Assembly (NCBI GenBank): GCA_026745465.1
Contig: JACYXH010000429.1
Coordinates: 5,677,333 to 5,741,332, forward strand
DNA: 64,000 bases
Source of the DNA: Lota lota
Taxonomy: Eukaryota; Chordata; Actinopteri; Gadiformes; Lotidae
Direction: 5' to 3'
A program made the position numbers and the translations under genes. This document shows positions 1 to 11,470 of the stretch, piece after piece; the first letter of the stretch is position 1, and every line of letters begins with the position of its first letter. The notes under the pieces are model-generated. The model saw only the letters and a list, made by a program, of their open reading frames with translations. It was not told the DNA's origin and did no database searches.

Positions 1-780
1 CATTGCTCCTTTGTCATGATAGGCCTTCTGCTGCTGCTGAATGCCTGAGTGATCAAGCCTTAACTCTAGCATTAAGAAAGCATTGAAACGGACCCTTCTC
101 AGTGCAGAGGGAGTGGCCGTTTCTTTGGGATGTTCATTTTCACAGGCCGTCTTTGCAACTCTCAAATCTGGCCTACAGCAGCTTTATTTTAACCAACGGT
201 AAAAATGTTCAATAATTCGACAAAATATATATGGACCTGTTGCTTATAATCATGGTAGCGCATTAAGATGAGGGATTTCCAGTTGACAGTCTAGTTGCGG
301 CTACAATTAGCCCATCCTGAGATCAATTTCTTCAGTCTTTCTTCGTAATACCAGAGAATCCTAAAATGAAATATTCAATTATAATATTATTTGATCAAGT
401 ATTTTCCTTTTATCATTCCCTGGATTTTTTTAACAAATCTCACCATTTTAACAATGATAGTCGATGAACACAAGATCACGCAGTAGTTGCAGTAATATAA
501 TTAAAGTCAAACCCTATATCTACCAGTGCACCACAAGCCATCAAAGTCTCGCTCACAAGTCACAACATAAATGTGTGAGACACTCAACACCTTGGTCAGT
601 CACTGATAGCTGTTGTAGAGTAAACATTTGTTATGGCACGCTGTACAAGCAGAGATAGTCTGGGGATGAATTGACAGGGTCCCCTGAATCGTTGTCTGTG
701 ACGACAGGTCCATCACGTCAAAACCATTAGGAAGGAGACTGGGAGTGATGATAATGTATTGATCTGATTGTGATGGATGG
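1..780. other. Intergenic, AT-rich, no gene seen
   Basis: Upstream flank of the URP1-like pseudogene. No reading frame with family resemblance, no splice-bounded coding segment and no clear repeat was recognised. A possible cAMP-response half site (cacgtca) lies near 714. Confidence 0.5.
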
Positions 781-791
781 GGCATGAAACC

Positions 792-799
792 TATATAAA
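792..799 (+). promoter_or_regulatory. TATA box of the URP1-like gene
   Basis: TATATAAA lies 68 bp upstream of the first ATG (860), a normal spacing for a short 5' UTR. It suggests the promoter core is still present although the coding sequence is damaged. Confidence 0.6.
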
Positions 800-859
800 T
801 GAAGTTATTTCGCCACGCCGAGGTAGTCCAGACGCAAGCCCCCTTAAGCTACGGTCACT

Positions 860-2643
860 ATGCTTTCTTTAGGGCTGTTTTACCTTTTTGCTGTGATCTG
901 CTCTGCAAGAAGGACCCATGCTCTACCAATTTATCCTGATGCCGACCCGGAACCACAGGCAGGTAAGAGAAACTAGAACTAGATCATGTGGGCTGAGTCA
1001 TGAAATCCTTATCTTAAAAGAATATATATCTAATGACGGATGTTGATATTTTCACTAACTACATCTATATACTTAATAAAACAAAAAGCCCAGACCTCAA
1101 CCTCATTGGCTCAATATGATGTATGCAATTAGTGATTTTTGCATTCGAAGTTGCATGTCCCCAACCGCAAGACATGTCCACTCAATAGCTGGCTAAATTG
1201 ACATAACGCAACAATTTATTTCCCCAGACTTCATACATAAATTAGCGGCAGAGGTAGAGGATGGAGAGAGCCCGGTTCAGGGGGAACAGAGAGAGGCGAA
1301 CAACCTCTGTCCGCTTCTCAGTCAGCTCTATGGGTGGCAGGGACTCCTGAAATAAAGGTAGAGCTTATCATTTGAATTTGAGTCCAGCCCTCTGGAATAG
1401 ATCAATTACATTTGAAATTGCCATTCATGTTGTCATGTTTATGGCATCATTGTTTTTTTGTTGCTATCTCTCTCAAAGGGATCACTAAAGATTCTGCTCC
1501 CAAGGATACATACACCAACATGGTAGGCCAGTTAATCATGAAATAATGAATGGTAACTGAAGAAAAATTATGGTGACATTAAAGCCTAGTGTATCATCAA
1601 TATCCACGGTTGATGTTTTTGGGTTCCAGGTCAATGACCTAAAAGAAGTGGTGTTGAAGTTGGCAGCGGCAGACAAGCTTCGCTCGCAGGGCTTCCTTCG
1701 ATCCGAGCAGAGCTTTCCTAAGACCAACAAGAGGGGTGAGCGTTGGGATTCAATGTTCTGCCATTACATGTGATTTTTTTAGATTAGGTTTAATTGTATT
1801 GCCGTTGTCGAGAGGCAAGAAGGAGCAAAAGATGCAGCTTGGCATCTAATTAAATGGCAAATGGGAGATGACAATCACTGCACATTGTCAAAGTCTTGAT
1901 ATAAAACAGACATAATCAACCACATGTGCTTATGAGATGAAATTGTCTGTTACATCAATACATTAAAACAATTTACAACAATACCACTGTATGTGATTGT
2001 GGAATGCATTCATAACGCAGGCAGTATTTGTCTTTGACTGTAGCATTACTTAGTTTACCTTAACATATAAGTCAGTATAAGTAAAGTGAGGGGAAGAATG
2101 AAGGGGGCTCCTTTCTTCTTTGTGGCCGTCATAAAGCCCTCCCCGTCTTTTACGGACGTGAGCCAGTTATAGAGGGGTTTACAGCTTTTAGGGGTTAACT
2201 TGGAGTCAGCTAAGTAATCGTGGTTCATCTCAGGGGTGGCAGAAGGTGTAAATGAGTGACACGTGGGTGTCCCTCTGAATGTAGGCCTTCGTTGACTGTG
2301 TTTTTCCACAATTATATCCTTCATGTAGGTAAGATAATGCTTATACTTCCTTTAAACCCACGGTAAATTTCTCCCATATTACTTGCATACCTGTATAATG
2401 TGCAGTGACAATAACTGCACATTGTCATTAGTCCAACTGTTATACTGGTTAAACCTGTTATACCTGTATGAGATGATTAACTCACCACGATGATAACTGA
2501 TGAGATGATTAACTCATAACATATGGGGAAATTGGTTAACAAACATTGTATTAAGATGTAGGATTTGTTTCAAATCAGCTTTCTGTTCTTGCAGCTTTTT
2601 TTGTTTCCTTGAATGCTACTGAAAATACTGTGTGACCAACTAG
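860..2643 (+). pseudogene. urp1: Urotensin II-related peptide 1 (URP1)-like, apparently disabled
   Basis: Teleost URP1 is a secreted prepropeptide whose C-terminus is cut after a basic pair to release a cyclic peptide of the form xCFWKYCVTN, a ligand of urotensin II receptors. Exon 1 (860-962) encodes a signal peptide starting MLSLGLFYLFAVICSARRTH. Exon 2 begins after tttccccag at about 1229, exon 3 is 1479-1522, and exon 4 is 1630-1735, ending ...KTNKR plus one base. The last exon would be about 2612-2643. Read from the G left by exon 4 it gives E-C-Y-stop-K-Y-C-V-T-N-stop, so the key Trp codon is TGA, Phe is Tyr, and the bases before it are TG instead of the acceptor AG. In exon 2 an extra T creates TAA just before the donor (about 1354) and breaks the frame into exon 3; without it the frames join. 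Three separate lesions argue for a pseudogene over a read error. The URP1 assignment rests on KYCVTN, the Cys spacing, exon phases and the dibasic site. Sequencing error or another URP paralogue cannot be excluded. Confidence 0.78.
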
Positions 2644-2649
2644 GACGTT

Positions 2650-3341
2650 TCCAAGACGATCATAAATCCTCATCCTCATCATATTCTTGTGTCAAAAAGT
2701 GAACATTTATCTTTTACACAAAATATTGTTTTGTACATATTGCCAAGAATATAAAAAATATGTATTAAAATATATTTTTTTAAAATTGAAATATAATCTC
2801 TTTGTTGTCGAAAATAAACCTGTGTTGAATTGATTCATTACAAGTAAAATTTTAATGGCAATATGTTCCCTAGTTCTCTATCTCTCTCTCTCTTTCTCTC
2901 TCGCAAACTCATTTTCAGTCTCCCTCTGTCATTCTCGATCATACATGCACACAAACTCAAATTTAAATGTAATGTCAAATGTTAAAATTGAAGGAATGAA
3001 TGTGTCATACAGGTTAACCCTTAATGTGTGGTGTAATAAATTGAGACTAATGAACTTTAACAAATAGTCCTGTAGACTGTTAGTGAAGAAAGTTAATTGT
3101 CTGGGCTATGGATAATTTTCAGACTTTAGAGGAGGTAAACTCTAAAAAAACCAGGGAGTAAAACCAGGGAGTAAAAACCAGGTGAGCAGAATTAGTTCTA
3201 ATTAATACAGGTGACAGGCATCTAACAAACAAGGAAAAACAGAAAAGTAAATACGCCTATGGGGATGGCAGAATAGTGACTATGTTAGTATTCCAATTCA
3301 TGCTTAAACTACTATCTACATTGCTGCTCAAGCATAATTAG

Positions 3342-3403
<62 letters not shown>

Positions 3404-3855
3404 TACAGAGGCACAAATGAACACATTAATTTAAGTTATTTCATACAAAATGTATTTATTTGTATAACTTTAACAATAAAATCATTACTATGGAACTGTT
3501 TTCGAAGGATTTGCAAGACTTTGATTTGAATTACACTAGAATTGTCATGCATATTTGACATCAGTAACCACAATAATTATGTTAAATCTGTTTATTTACA
3601 ATATAGACACAAAGAGCTAAATGCTAAATTAGATAAACATTAAATCGCATATTTATCCTTTTTTGTGGGAATTATTACGCAGACACAAATGCAATGTAAT
3701 CAGATCAGTTCTCTATTCTCTAGTATCATTTGGGGGTGTAAGCTAGAATCCTAACGCAAATTAAATATCTTTTTTTTTTTAATGTTTTTGTTAGTGTCTT
3801 TGGACTCCTGCGAATGGATCCTCACGAACATTATTTAAATGAGGGAAAACAAACA
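2650..3855. other. Intergenic between URP1-like pseudogene and clic2
   Basis: AT-rich DNA with an AC microsatellite at 3345-3399 and a short CT-rich stretch near 2878-2905. No coding exon was recognised. The 3' UTR of clic2 (minus strand) probably occupies part of 3450-3858; reverse-strand AATAAA motifs occur near 3452 and 3590. Confidence 0.5.
3345..3399. repeat. (AC)n microsatellite
   Basis: Uninterrupted AC dinucleotide tract of about 55 bp between the URP1-like pseudogene and clic2. Confidence 0.95.
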
Positions 3856-3857
3856 AC

Positions 3858-3863
3858 TTTATT
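3858..3863 (-). terminator. AATAAA overlapping the clic2 stop codon
   Basis: The last codons read CAA TAA followed by AG, so the stop codon lies inside an AATAAA hexamer on the minus strand. Use of this signal would give a 3' UTR of only about 10-30 nt. Other candidate signals lie further downstream near 3590 and 3452. Confidence 0.4.
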
Positions 3864-4935
3864 GCCTTTGTTTGGCCACACTGAAGTAGGCCTTCTCGAT
3901 TTCAATGTCGGCCGGACAAGTCTGGCTGAACTCTTCTCTCTCGTAGGCGTTCTGAAGGTACTGCCACACGCCTACGAACTGGGCTGGGATGTCAAAGTTG
4001 CAATACTTCTTGGCAGCAATCTGAGAAATATAAAAGAACACATTTTGAGGGTGAACAGATTTGAACAGTTTGCTTTTCAGCATGAGTGGTAATTATATGA
4101 ACCTAGAGGCAGCAATCCACTCTATTAAGCTTATTTTAGGTGGACTCTCTTAATCAAAGATACACCCACTGTCCCTTTTTAAACATCAGCCCCTATTTAT
4201 TTGCTAAACTGGTTATGGGCTTTTGATATTTTTTAATATCTCCCTCTTAAATTTGCCAGAGATTGAGGCCTACACTAACAATAGTAAATGCATTACATTT
4301 AAATATATTTTTACCTTGATCACATGCAGTCTGGGCAGCAAGTTGCAGTCAGCCAGAGTGAGGTGATTTCCATCAAGGAACTTCCTCTTGGACATGACAA
4401 TATTTTGTCTAGAGTTGTGGTCGATCTCTTGAGGAAGCGGGGAATTCAGGTAGTCATCCAGACGCTTAAACTCCCGTAGCAAATTCTTTTCATGGACTAA
4501 TAACAAAACAAAAACATTGTTATGTATGTGATTGTGTGTAGTATTTGGCTTCAATTTATGTTATTAAATAATTATGTCATGTTTACTTTGGCTCTCTTTG
4601 CATTATTTCCTTTTTATTTGGATAATCAGTGAGAAAACTAGATAATGTAGATAACTTTATAAATACTTAATAGACTCCACCAAACGTACTGATGTTATTT
4701 GGACTGTTCTTGATGTAAGCAGAGAACTTTGCAAAAATATCAGCACCAACATCGAAAGACTCTTTGTTGAGAGGGCTCAGATGAGGGTATCTGTGGAGGA
4801 GACAGGGGAAAGCTGGAGGTGGGTTTTCAGGTCATGAAAATATATATTCATGTTTAAGCACCAGTTTATCTTTTGCAGTATATTACTACTCACAACAACA
4901 ATATGGCTACCAGTATTACTATTACTACTAGTACA

Positions 4936-5021
<86 letters not shown>

Positions 5022-7676
5022 ATACTGCTACTACTACTACTAGTACTACTACTACTAATAAAAATAATAACAATTATAATAATGTCAATGTCATAATAGT
5101 AATGAACTGAGTGTAAATCCTCAACATAATTACAAATCTATTGCGCTTCATTAAAATACATGATCAGAGTTCATTAATTCATTTAACAGAGATCATGTAA
5201 TAATATAGGATGTTCTTTCTATCCTCCACAGCCATTTTCCATGACCTAACACATGTCGATGAAAAACCAGACTCCATGAGCCTTATAGTTCCAAAGGCTT
5301 GGAGGTGGAGGGGAGAGGCTTCTGGTAGGCCTACTGTTCTATAATGAATGCAGTCTGTATTACCTGGGTGGGGCCAATGTTTGTTCTAGAAACTCCTCGA
5401 TCTTAATGAAGTCAGTTTGGAGTGTGCCATTATACAGGAGGAAAGGGGGGTTGGTTCCAGGAGCCAGATCCTTGAGCTCTGCTGGTTTCCTGCACACAAA
5501 TCAGAGAGAAGAAGTGGTGTGTGAGTGAGTGAGGGCTTTATCTTTATTTTTTTAAAGTATTTGTTTACTATCACTCGAATTACGAGGTCACATTCATCTC
5601 AATTTGTTATCTAGTGTGATAGGATTATTGTGTCCTTCTGAATGCAATGAATATAGTGGGAGGGGCAATACAGGGTGTGTGGTAGATTCGTGAATTGACC
5701 AATGATTGGTGATTTAGTGAACAACATACAGGTGTGGTCGGCTGTCAGCAAATTAAGCTTTTAATAGTTTGCTCAACAGCATTGGCAGTGAGGGATTCAT
5801 TGATGAAAGGCTTTAAAGGGTTTAAAGCACACATGGTCCTTTGAGAAATGTTGGGTTTAATAATGGCCAGCGGCAAATTCCGTAAGTGAAACGCCTACTA
5901 ACAGTTGAAAGTAGTTGGTATTTTAAGAAAACAAATATCCTGAAGCTTCTGTGTAAAACCCCTTGTGGGCCAGATGCTCAGGAAGTTCAGAGACAGGGGG
6001 AGGGGTGCTTACTTCCTCATATCGACGGTGGTCACTGTGAACTTGACTCCTTTCAGCCACAGAACCATGAAGAGTCTTTGGCAGAATGGACAGTTCCCCA
6101 CATTCTCACCATCATGTCCAGCCTGGAGAAAACAAACACACAAAGAAACAGATAAAAAAAAAGTAAATCGGAAGGCTGTGACCTGATCCAGTCTTTGATT
6201 TTTATTGTTTTTATACAACATAGTTTATATGAGACCATTGGTACACAATTACACAATAACTGGATGTGCCCTGATTTTAAGAGAATGATCTGTACTGCTT
6301 TGACCATCATTACTCTCTCCCCACGCCTTGTCTCTTTGATAAAGTACATAGCGAGGTTGTGCCTCTTTCCTTTCCAAGAAGGGAATAATCAAACATGTTG
6401 GAAGGGAAGATCGAATGGCACCCTTTTACTGTTCCTCATTCCTTCCTCACACCCTATCTAGGCAGTGTGCCAGGTCAATTGATATACTTTTTAACTAAAC
6501 ATTGTTGAGGTATGCAGTGGTTTCTTAGGGAATTTATATTGAATCTAGTCAGACATTATTTACTATTGTATTTTTTTATAGTTGTATTATATCTATTACA
6601 ATTATAGTACTGTGCTATATGCTTTCCCTGAGACATAGTGCCGTTGACCAAATTACTGTTAAAGTACCTGCATATGCGTTTGACATTACAGTGTTACAGG
6701 CAAACTAAGACACACCTTAAATGTCCCTTTGTGTGTAAATTAAACTACCTGTAAATGCATGTAGGTAATAATTAAACATTGACATTTAAATATTGGTCGC
6801 TTTTGGTAAAATAATGTAGGCCTAGCTATCATAATCATTTCGGCTGACTATTATAGAGCATTTCAGAAACTTTTCCACGTGTGTATGTCTTATTAGTGGG
6901 CCTGGCACAGGTTTGCATGCAAGGGCTTCCAGAAAGCACTTTGCTCCATCTGGGTGTGCATTGATAAGATGGACTCCAGCGCCTGTCATCAGAGTTTGCT
7001 GATAAAACGGAAAAAAAAACACCTCCTCTGGAGGAGGTAACACAAACATACAGGCTCCTCGCTTTCTGCTGCGGTTTGTATCTCCATATGGTGCCCTTCA
7101 AATTAAGAGTTTCCTCTGAATAACTTTAACTTCATGTGCCTCTCTGACCTATAACAAAGCCAGGGTTGAATGCTCAAATTGTAAAATAATTGAGAGGGAG
7201 TCATGCACACTTGGAAAATCATTTAGAAACATATTTTTGTAATAAAATGAATACATATTTCACTCAACTTTCACTAGGAAAATGTAATTTAAGTCAGTTT
7301 AAGCATATTTATAGAACGCTTTAACACAATAAGTTCTTCACAGAAACTCCCATAACTCTATGCCCTGAAATGGGCAAAGAAACCCCCCCCCCCCAAAAAA
7401 GAAACTGAAAACCTTGCCGACATGAAAAATGTATCAAAGTTATTGAAAAGGTAATCAAATATAGTTATATATAATGGTTATTAAAGATTTGACAAATGAA
7501 TCACAGTTTATATTAATCAAAGCCGATCACTTGGTCACACTGAGAAGCAATTAGGGTCAAGGAGCGTATTAGCATCTGTTGTAAGAGACCATCAGTGATG
7601 TAAACAAAAACAATTGACCTACCTTTATGAACAGCTCGATGAGCGGTTCTTTTTCAGAGTTCTGTCGCAGCGCCAT
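3859..7676 (-). CDS. clic2: Chloride intracellular channel protein 2 (six exons)
   Basis: CLIC proteins have a glutathione-transferase fold. They are soluble, glutaredoxin-like, and can insert into membranes; CLIC2 is known to modulate ryanodine receptors. Minus-strand exons are 7676-7623 (start [18 protein letters not shown]), 6122-6013, 5489-5364, 4790-4690, 4496-4315 and 4020-3859. They total 735 nt and join in frame to 244 aa; human CLIC2 is 247 aa. Exon sizes 110, 126 and 182 fit CLIC gene structure. The active-site motif is C29-P-F-C32, the CxxC typical of CLIC2; CLIC6, for example, has CPFS. Other family signatures are [80 protein letters not shown] and the C-terminal [19 protein letters not shown]. 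The donor after exon 4 is read as gtacgt. No disabling change was seen. The gene is convergent with the pseudogene on its left and divergent from eva1c on its right. Confidence 0.93.
4938..5056. repeat. (ACT)n trinucleotide repeat in clic2 intron
   Basis: Nearly pure ACT/CTA triplet tract followed by a degenerate portion with AAT units, between clic2 exons 4 and 3. The long poly-Thr and poly-Val reading frames through it are artefacts of the repeat. Confidence 0.95.
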
Positions 7677-8743
7677 GATGTTAAAACAAAACCAGTTATG
7701 TCAAACAAACAAATAACAAAAAGTCCTCCAAAGGTTGTCTCTGATAAACCTTCACAATCCAGTTGGATGTGTATGGATAGAGAGAGCTAGTTGACAGCCC
7801 AGGGCTGGAGTAGACGCCGACAGAGAAGGTGTCCTGTGATGGTTCCCTGACTTTGACACAGATTACAGGAGTGTCAGGGTGGACGTACGAGACCTCAGAT
7901 GTGGTGTGTGCATGACTTTAATCTACTGCAGTGTTTTTGTCTGAGCCAGAGAATGTGGTGCTGGTCCTGACTGTACACACGTCTACAACTGAGAGGAGAG
8001 GGCGGAGCGCACAAGAGTGGGTGGGGTACAACCCTCCTATATATATGCCTTCAGCCAAAATGTAAGAGTGCAGCTTAAAATAGCTATTTCAATGTTGTGC
8101 TAAACAATGCAACTATTGAGTCAATTAACTATTGACTCAAAAGGCAAATATTGATTCACTTTTAGTTTTACAATTAAGTAAGTTACAATACAGCCTATGA
8201 TCTGTAAACAGGAGAGCACAATGGGTCTACTGTTTAATAAAGGACCCAGGTGGTGACATCTAATATTACACTACAGCAAAGAGATATGTGGAGCTCTAAA
8301 GAAAAAAAGAAAAGTTTGAGAAAATTGGTTTAGAAATCTCAGCAGAAGAGTATTTGTTTGTCTGCCTACTACTAGGTATATTTAAAGGTTTTGAGGGTTT
8401 TAAATTGAAGGACAAGAAGATAAATTTTTTTTAACTTTCAACATTATGAGAACTGAAGGAAGTGAAAATGAAAATGGTTGGAAAGGAGTCATTTATAAAT
8501 AACAAAAGGGAAACCGGTAATCTGTAATGGAAGCCCTTCGTGTGACCTCATGGGGAGGAGGCGGAAGCAGATAAGTGGCATCAATAAATTAAACCTTTCA
8601 TACTTGATAGAAAAATATACCAAATCGACTTTTACTCTTGTAAAACCAGAAAGACGACAAAGCTTTTGGGGATACATTGTATGTGTGATACGTGAAGATT
8701 ACTTTATAATGTCTTATTGAGAACTTTCTAAACTTTACTTAAG

Positions 8744-9112
8744 TTGGTAACATTATTTTGGTGTCATTTTACGATAAAGGTACATTAATTAACCATTCAT
8801 TAACATTAGTTAATGAATGGTACAGAACAGAAATAAGTATTAAATAACAGTTACTTAACAGTTAACTAATGTCTAGTAATAATGTACTAATGGTGTTCAT
8901 GTTAACTAAGGTAAGGGTGTTCATGTTAACTACAGTATTAATTATATATATTATTCTATATTGTTAGGGTTGACCCTTACCCACTAACCCTAACCCTTAC
9001 CTTAACCCTAACCCCTATGCTAATGCTATATAAGTATGCCTATTACTGCATTAACTAATTGCAATTAATGGTTAATCAATGTACTGTTATTGAAAAGTGT
9101 TACCTTATTTCG
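8744..9112. repeat. Fold-back (MITE-like) element, copy 1
   Basis: AT-rich unit with inverted ends (ggtaaca near 8746 and tgttacc near 9101). Internal TTAATTAACC, GTTCATGTTAACTA and ACCCTAACCC motifs recur in a second copy at 14845-15210. The two copies bracket eva1c. There is no coding capacity. The class is not identified; an inverted-repeat non-autonomous element is inferred. Confidence 0.6.
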
Positions 9113-9540
9113 ATATTCTGGGGGTAAGGCATTTTTTTGTGGTACTTAATGCTCTTACTTACTTACCCTGCTGTCTGTTTTTCTTTGGTCTTGAAACTTA
9201 AAGAAAATCAGCGCCCCACCTTGTCCAGTCATTTAATACATGAACCCAGTTTAGTACCCTACATCATATTTTGGCGAGGTCAACTGTTTAAACAGCACAC
9301 TGTCTACTCTAAAGGGAACTGATTGTGGTAATTTGTTTAGCCAAGTGCAGAATAGGGTTTAGATAACATTTGGGAAACAACACAAAGTTGTCAATACACA
9401 GAAAGGCACAACCATTCCTGTAAATAACACAATAATGTGCAAGCAGCAACCAGAAATACACAAAGCACACTTGCTCACTCAATATTGAATTACAATCCTC
9501 TTCCTACCTTTAAAATGTAACAGTACAACCATTTGAGTAT

Positions 9541-9566
9541 ATAATACCACAACCTTGTGGTATTAT
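9541..9566. repeat. Perfect 12-bp inverted repeat (hairpin)
   Basis: ATAATACCACAA and TTGTGGTATTAT are exact reverse complements separated by CC. Function unknown. Confidence 0.8.
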
Positions 9567-10060
9567 AAAATACAGATTCTCCCCTGCCCCTACTGAGTCA
9601 TACTTTGGAGTTACTTAGAAATATTACTCACTCTCTTGACACTAGGAGGTGAATGGAATTTCCCCCGATAATATTATGCCTGGGAGTGCCATAGTGAAAT
9701 GAGGAGAAAGTTAACATGGTGGATTCGCTAGTGGAGCAATGTTGAACGGTGAAGAATGTCCAAAAATCTGCCTTCATAGAAACATCTTTATAGGTACAGT
9801 TTGGCAAGTGCGACAACTATAACCTTTTACGTGCAAACTGAAACCAACTGCTGTTGTCTTCATAGTGGGAACACTAGGTTAACGGGGATTTCCTGAGTAA
9901 CACTGGGAAAAAATGACACTGAAAATGAGCAAGTTGTCAACGACCTGCCTCTCTTCCTCTTCCATAAAGGAAAAGGGAAAGGCCTATCTTGTGGAGATAG
10001 AGCTCTGTATCTCAATAGGATGTAAAAAAGACGTATCTCCAGAAACTGATTGCACGTATG

Positions 10061-10092
<32 letters not shown>

Positions 10093-10100
10093 CACACACG
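10061..10100. repeat. (CA)n microsatellite
   Basis: CA tract with one CG interruption, followed by GCATGCACGCACGC. Confidence 0.9.
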
Positions 10101-10467
10101 CATGCACGCACGCCCTCAGAGAGGTGAAGCTATCCCTCAAAGCAAAGCATATTTGTGAGCCTAAGCAGATTAATATTTGGTGTTTTCTTCATTTAAAATA
10201 AACAGCCGTGTAGATTCTAACAGTTATTATACAGCTGGAATATTATGTAAAATATGGCAGTATTAATACATTAAGATATATTTATATTATAATCATTTTT
10301 TTGTCTTCATTCAATGTACAGACTGGTTGGGGCTTTACTGCAAAAGGGAGGGGAGTTTCTTTGTCAACAACAATAGCATCATTGATTAGCGAATAGTGTC
10401 CAGTCAGCCATTATCAAAACCGTGTCTCTCGGTCCAATACAGCCTGTTAGGCAGGCTATGCACAACA

Positions 10468-11410
10468 ATGATGGTATCATGGAGTTTGTACAAGTGTGGC
10501 TGTATTTTGGGTCTCTTTGTGGCTCTTAATAACCACATGACACAGTCTGCTCCGGATTTCTCCAGTAAGTATGTTTTTACATCCAAATATCTTCAGAACT
10601 TCTTGAATGACCGGATTAGTGCAGATGCTGCTATGACACTTTAAGCTACAAAAAAATAAACCTAACTGCAGTTAAAACAGTGATTCGTTATATAATGTGT
10701 CTGTTATTATAATTAGTATAATACTTATAATTATTATAATTATTATAATCATTATAATTATTATAATTATTATAATTATTATAATTATCAGAATTTGTAT
10801 TATAATTTTTATAATTTTTATTTTTATTTTATTGTGTTCTGTTCTGCCAATCCTGATTCCAAGCATCTGTGAAAGCTCGAGCAAAGAAGCATAGTTATCA
10901 GGGAGGCAATGTGTGCCTGATAAGATCATGCATCATGTGAACTATTTCAACACTGGGAACATTCTCTCTGTACTTTCAAAGCAATACATCAAATGCATGT
11001 TGAGTTATATTAGAATTTTTGTAAGAACTTTGTAAGAACTTTGCTGGCCCACACACATTATTGGTCATCATTATACTGATGTGTTGTCTTTTTGCTGTGG
11101 CTGGTTGGTAGATTGTTGCACTGGGCACTTAAAGTCAATGTCAAAGAAACTTCCATTGTGAGAATCGTGGCATATCTCTTTGACTACACAGCGATTGTCA
11201 TGGGGGCCAATGAGTGCCCTTAATAATAGTTCTTTGTGAGCCAGTGCCTGTTACTGGCCATTGCTCTCCCCTGTGTACCCAACCACACGCACACATACAC
11301 ACATGCACACATGACGCACACACACACACAGACTCGTTTTTTGTGAGCCAGTGCCTGTTACTGCATATTGCTCTCCTCTGTGTATACATATACACACTCA
11401 CAAGCACACA

Positions 11411-11470
<60 letters not shown>

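Larger units (their letters stand above)
7700..10460. other. Intergenic between clic2 and eva1c
   Basis: Head-to-head gene spacing of about 2.8 kb that should hold both promoters; no clear TATA box was identified. It contains a fold-back repeat (8744-9112), a hairpin (9541-9566) and an AC tract (10061-10100). No coding exon was recognised. Confidence 0.5.

Noticed and set aside
2055..2324. 89-aa minus-strand reading frame
   Set aside because: It lies inside the last intron of the URP1-like pseudogene and shows no recognisable family or signal peptide.
8981..9020. Telomeric repeat / fused telomere
   Set aside because: Only a few degenerate ACCCTA units inside a fold-back repeat, far too short for an interstitial telomere.
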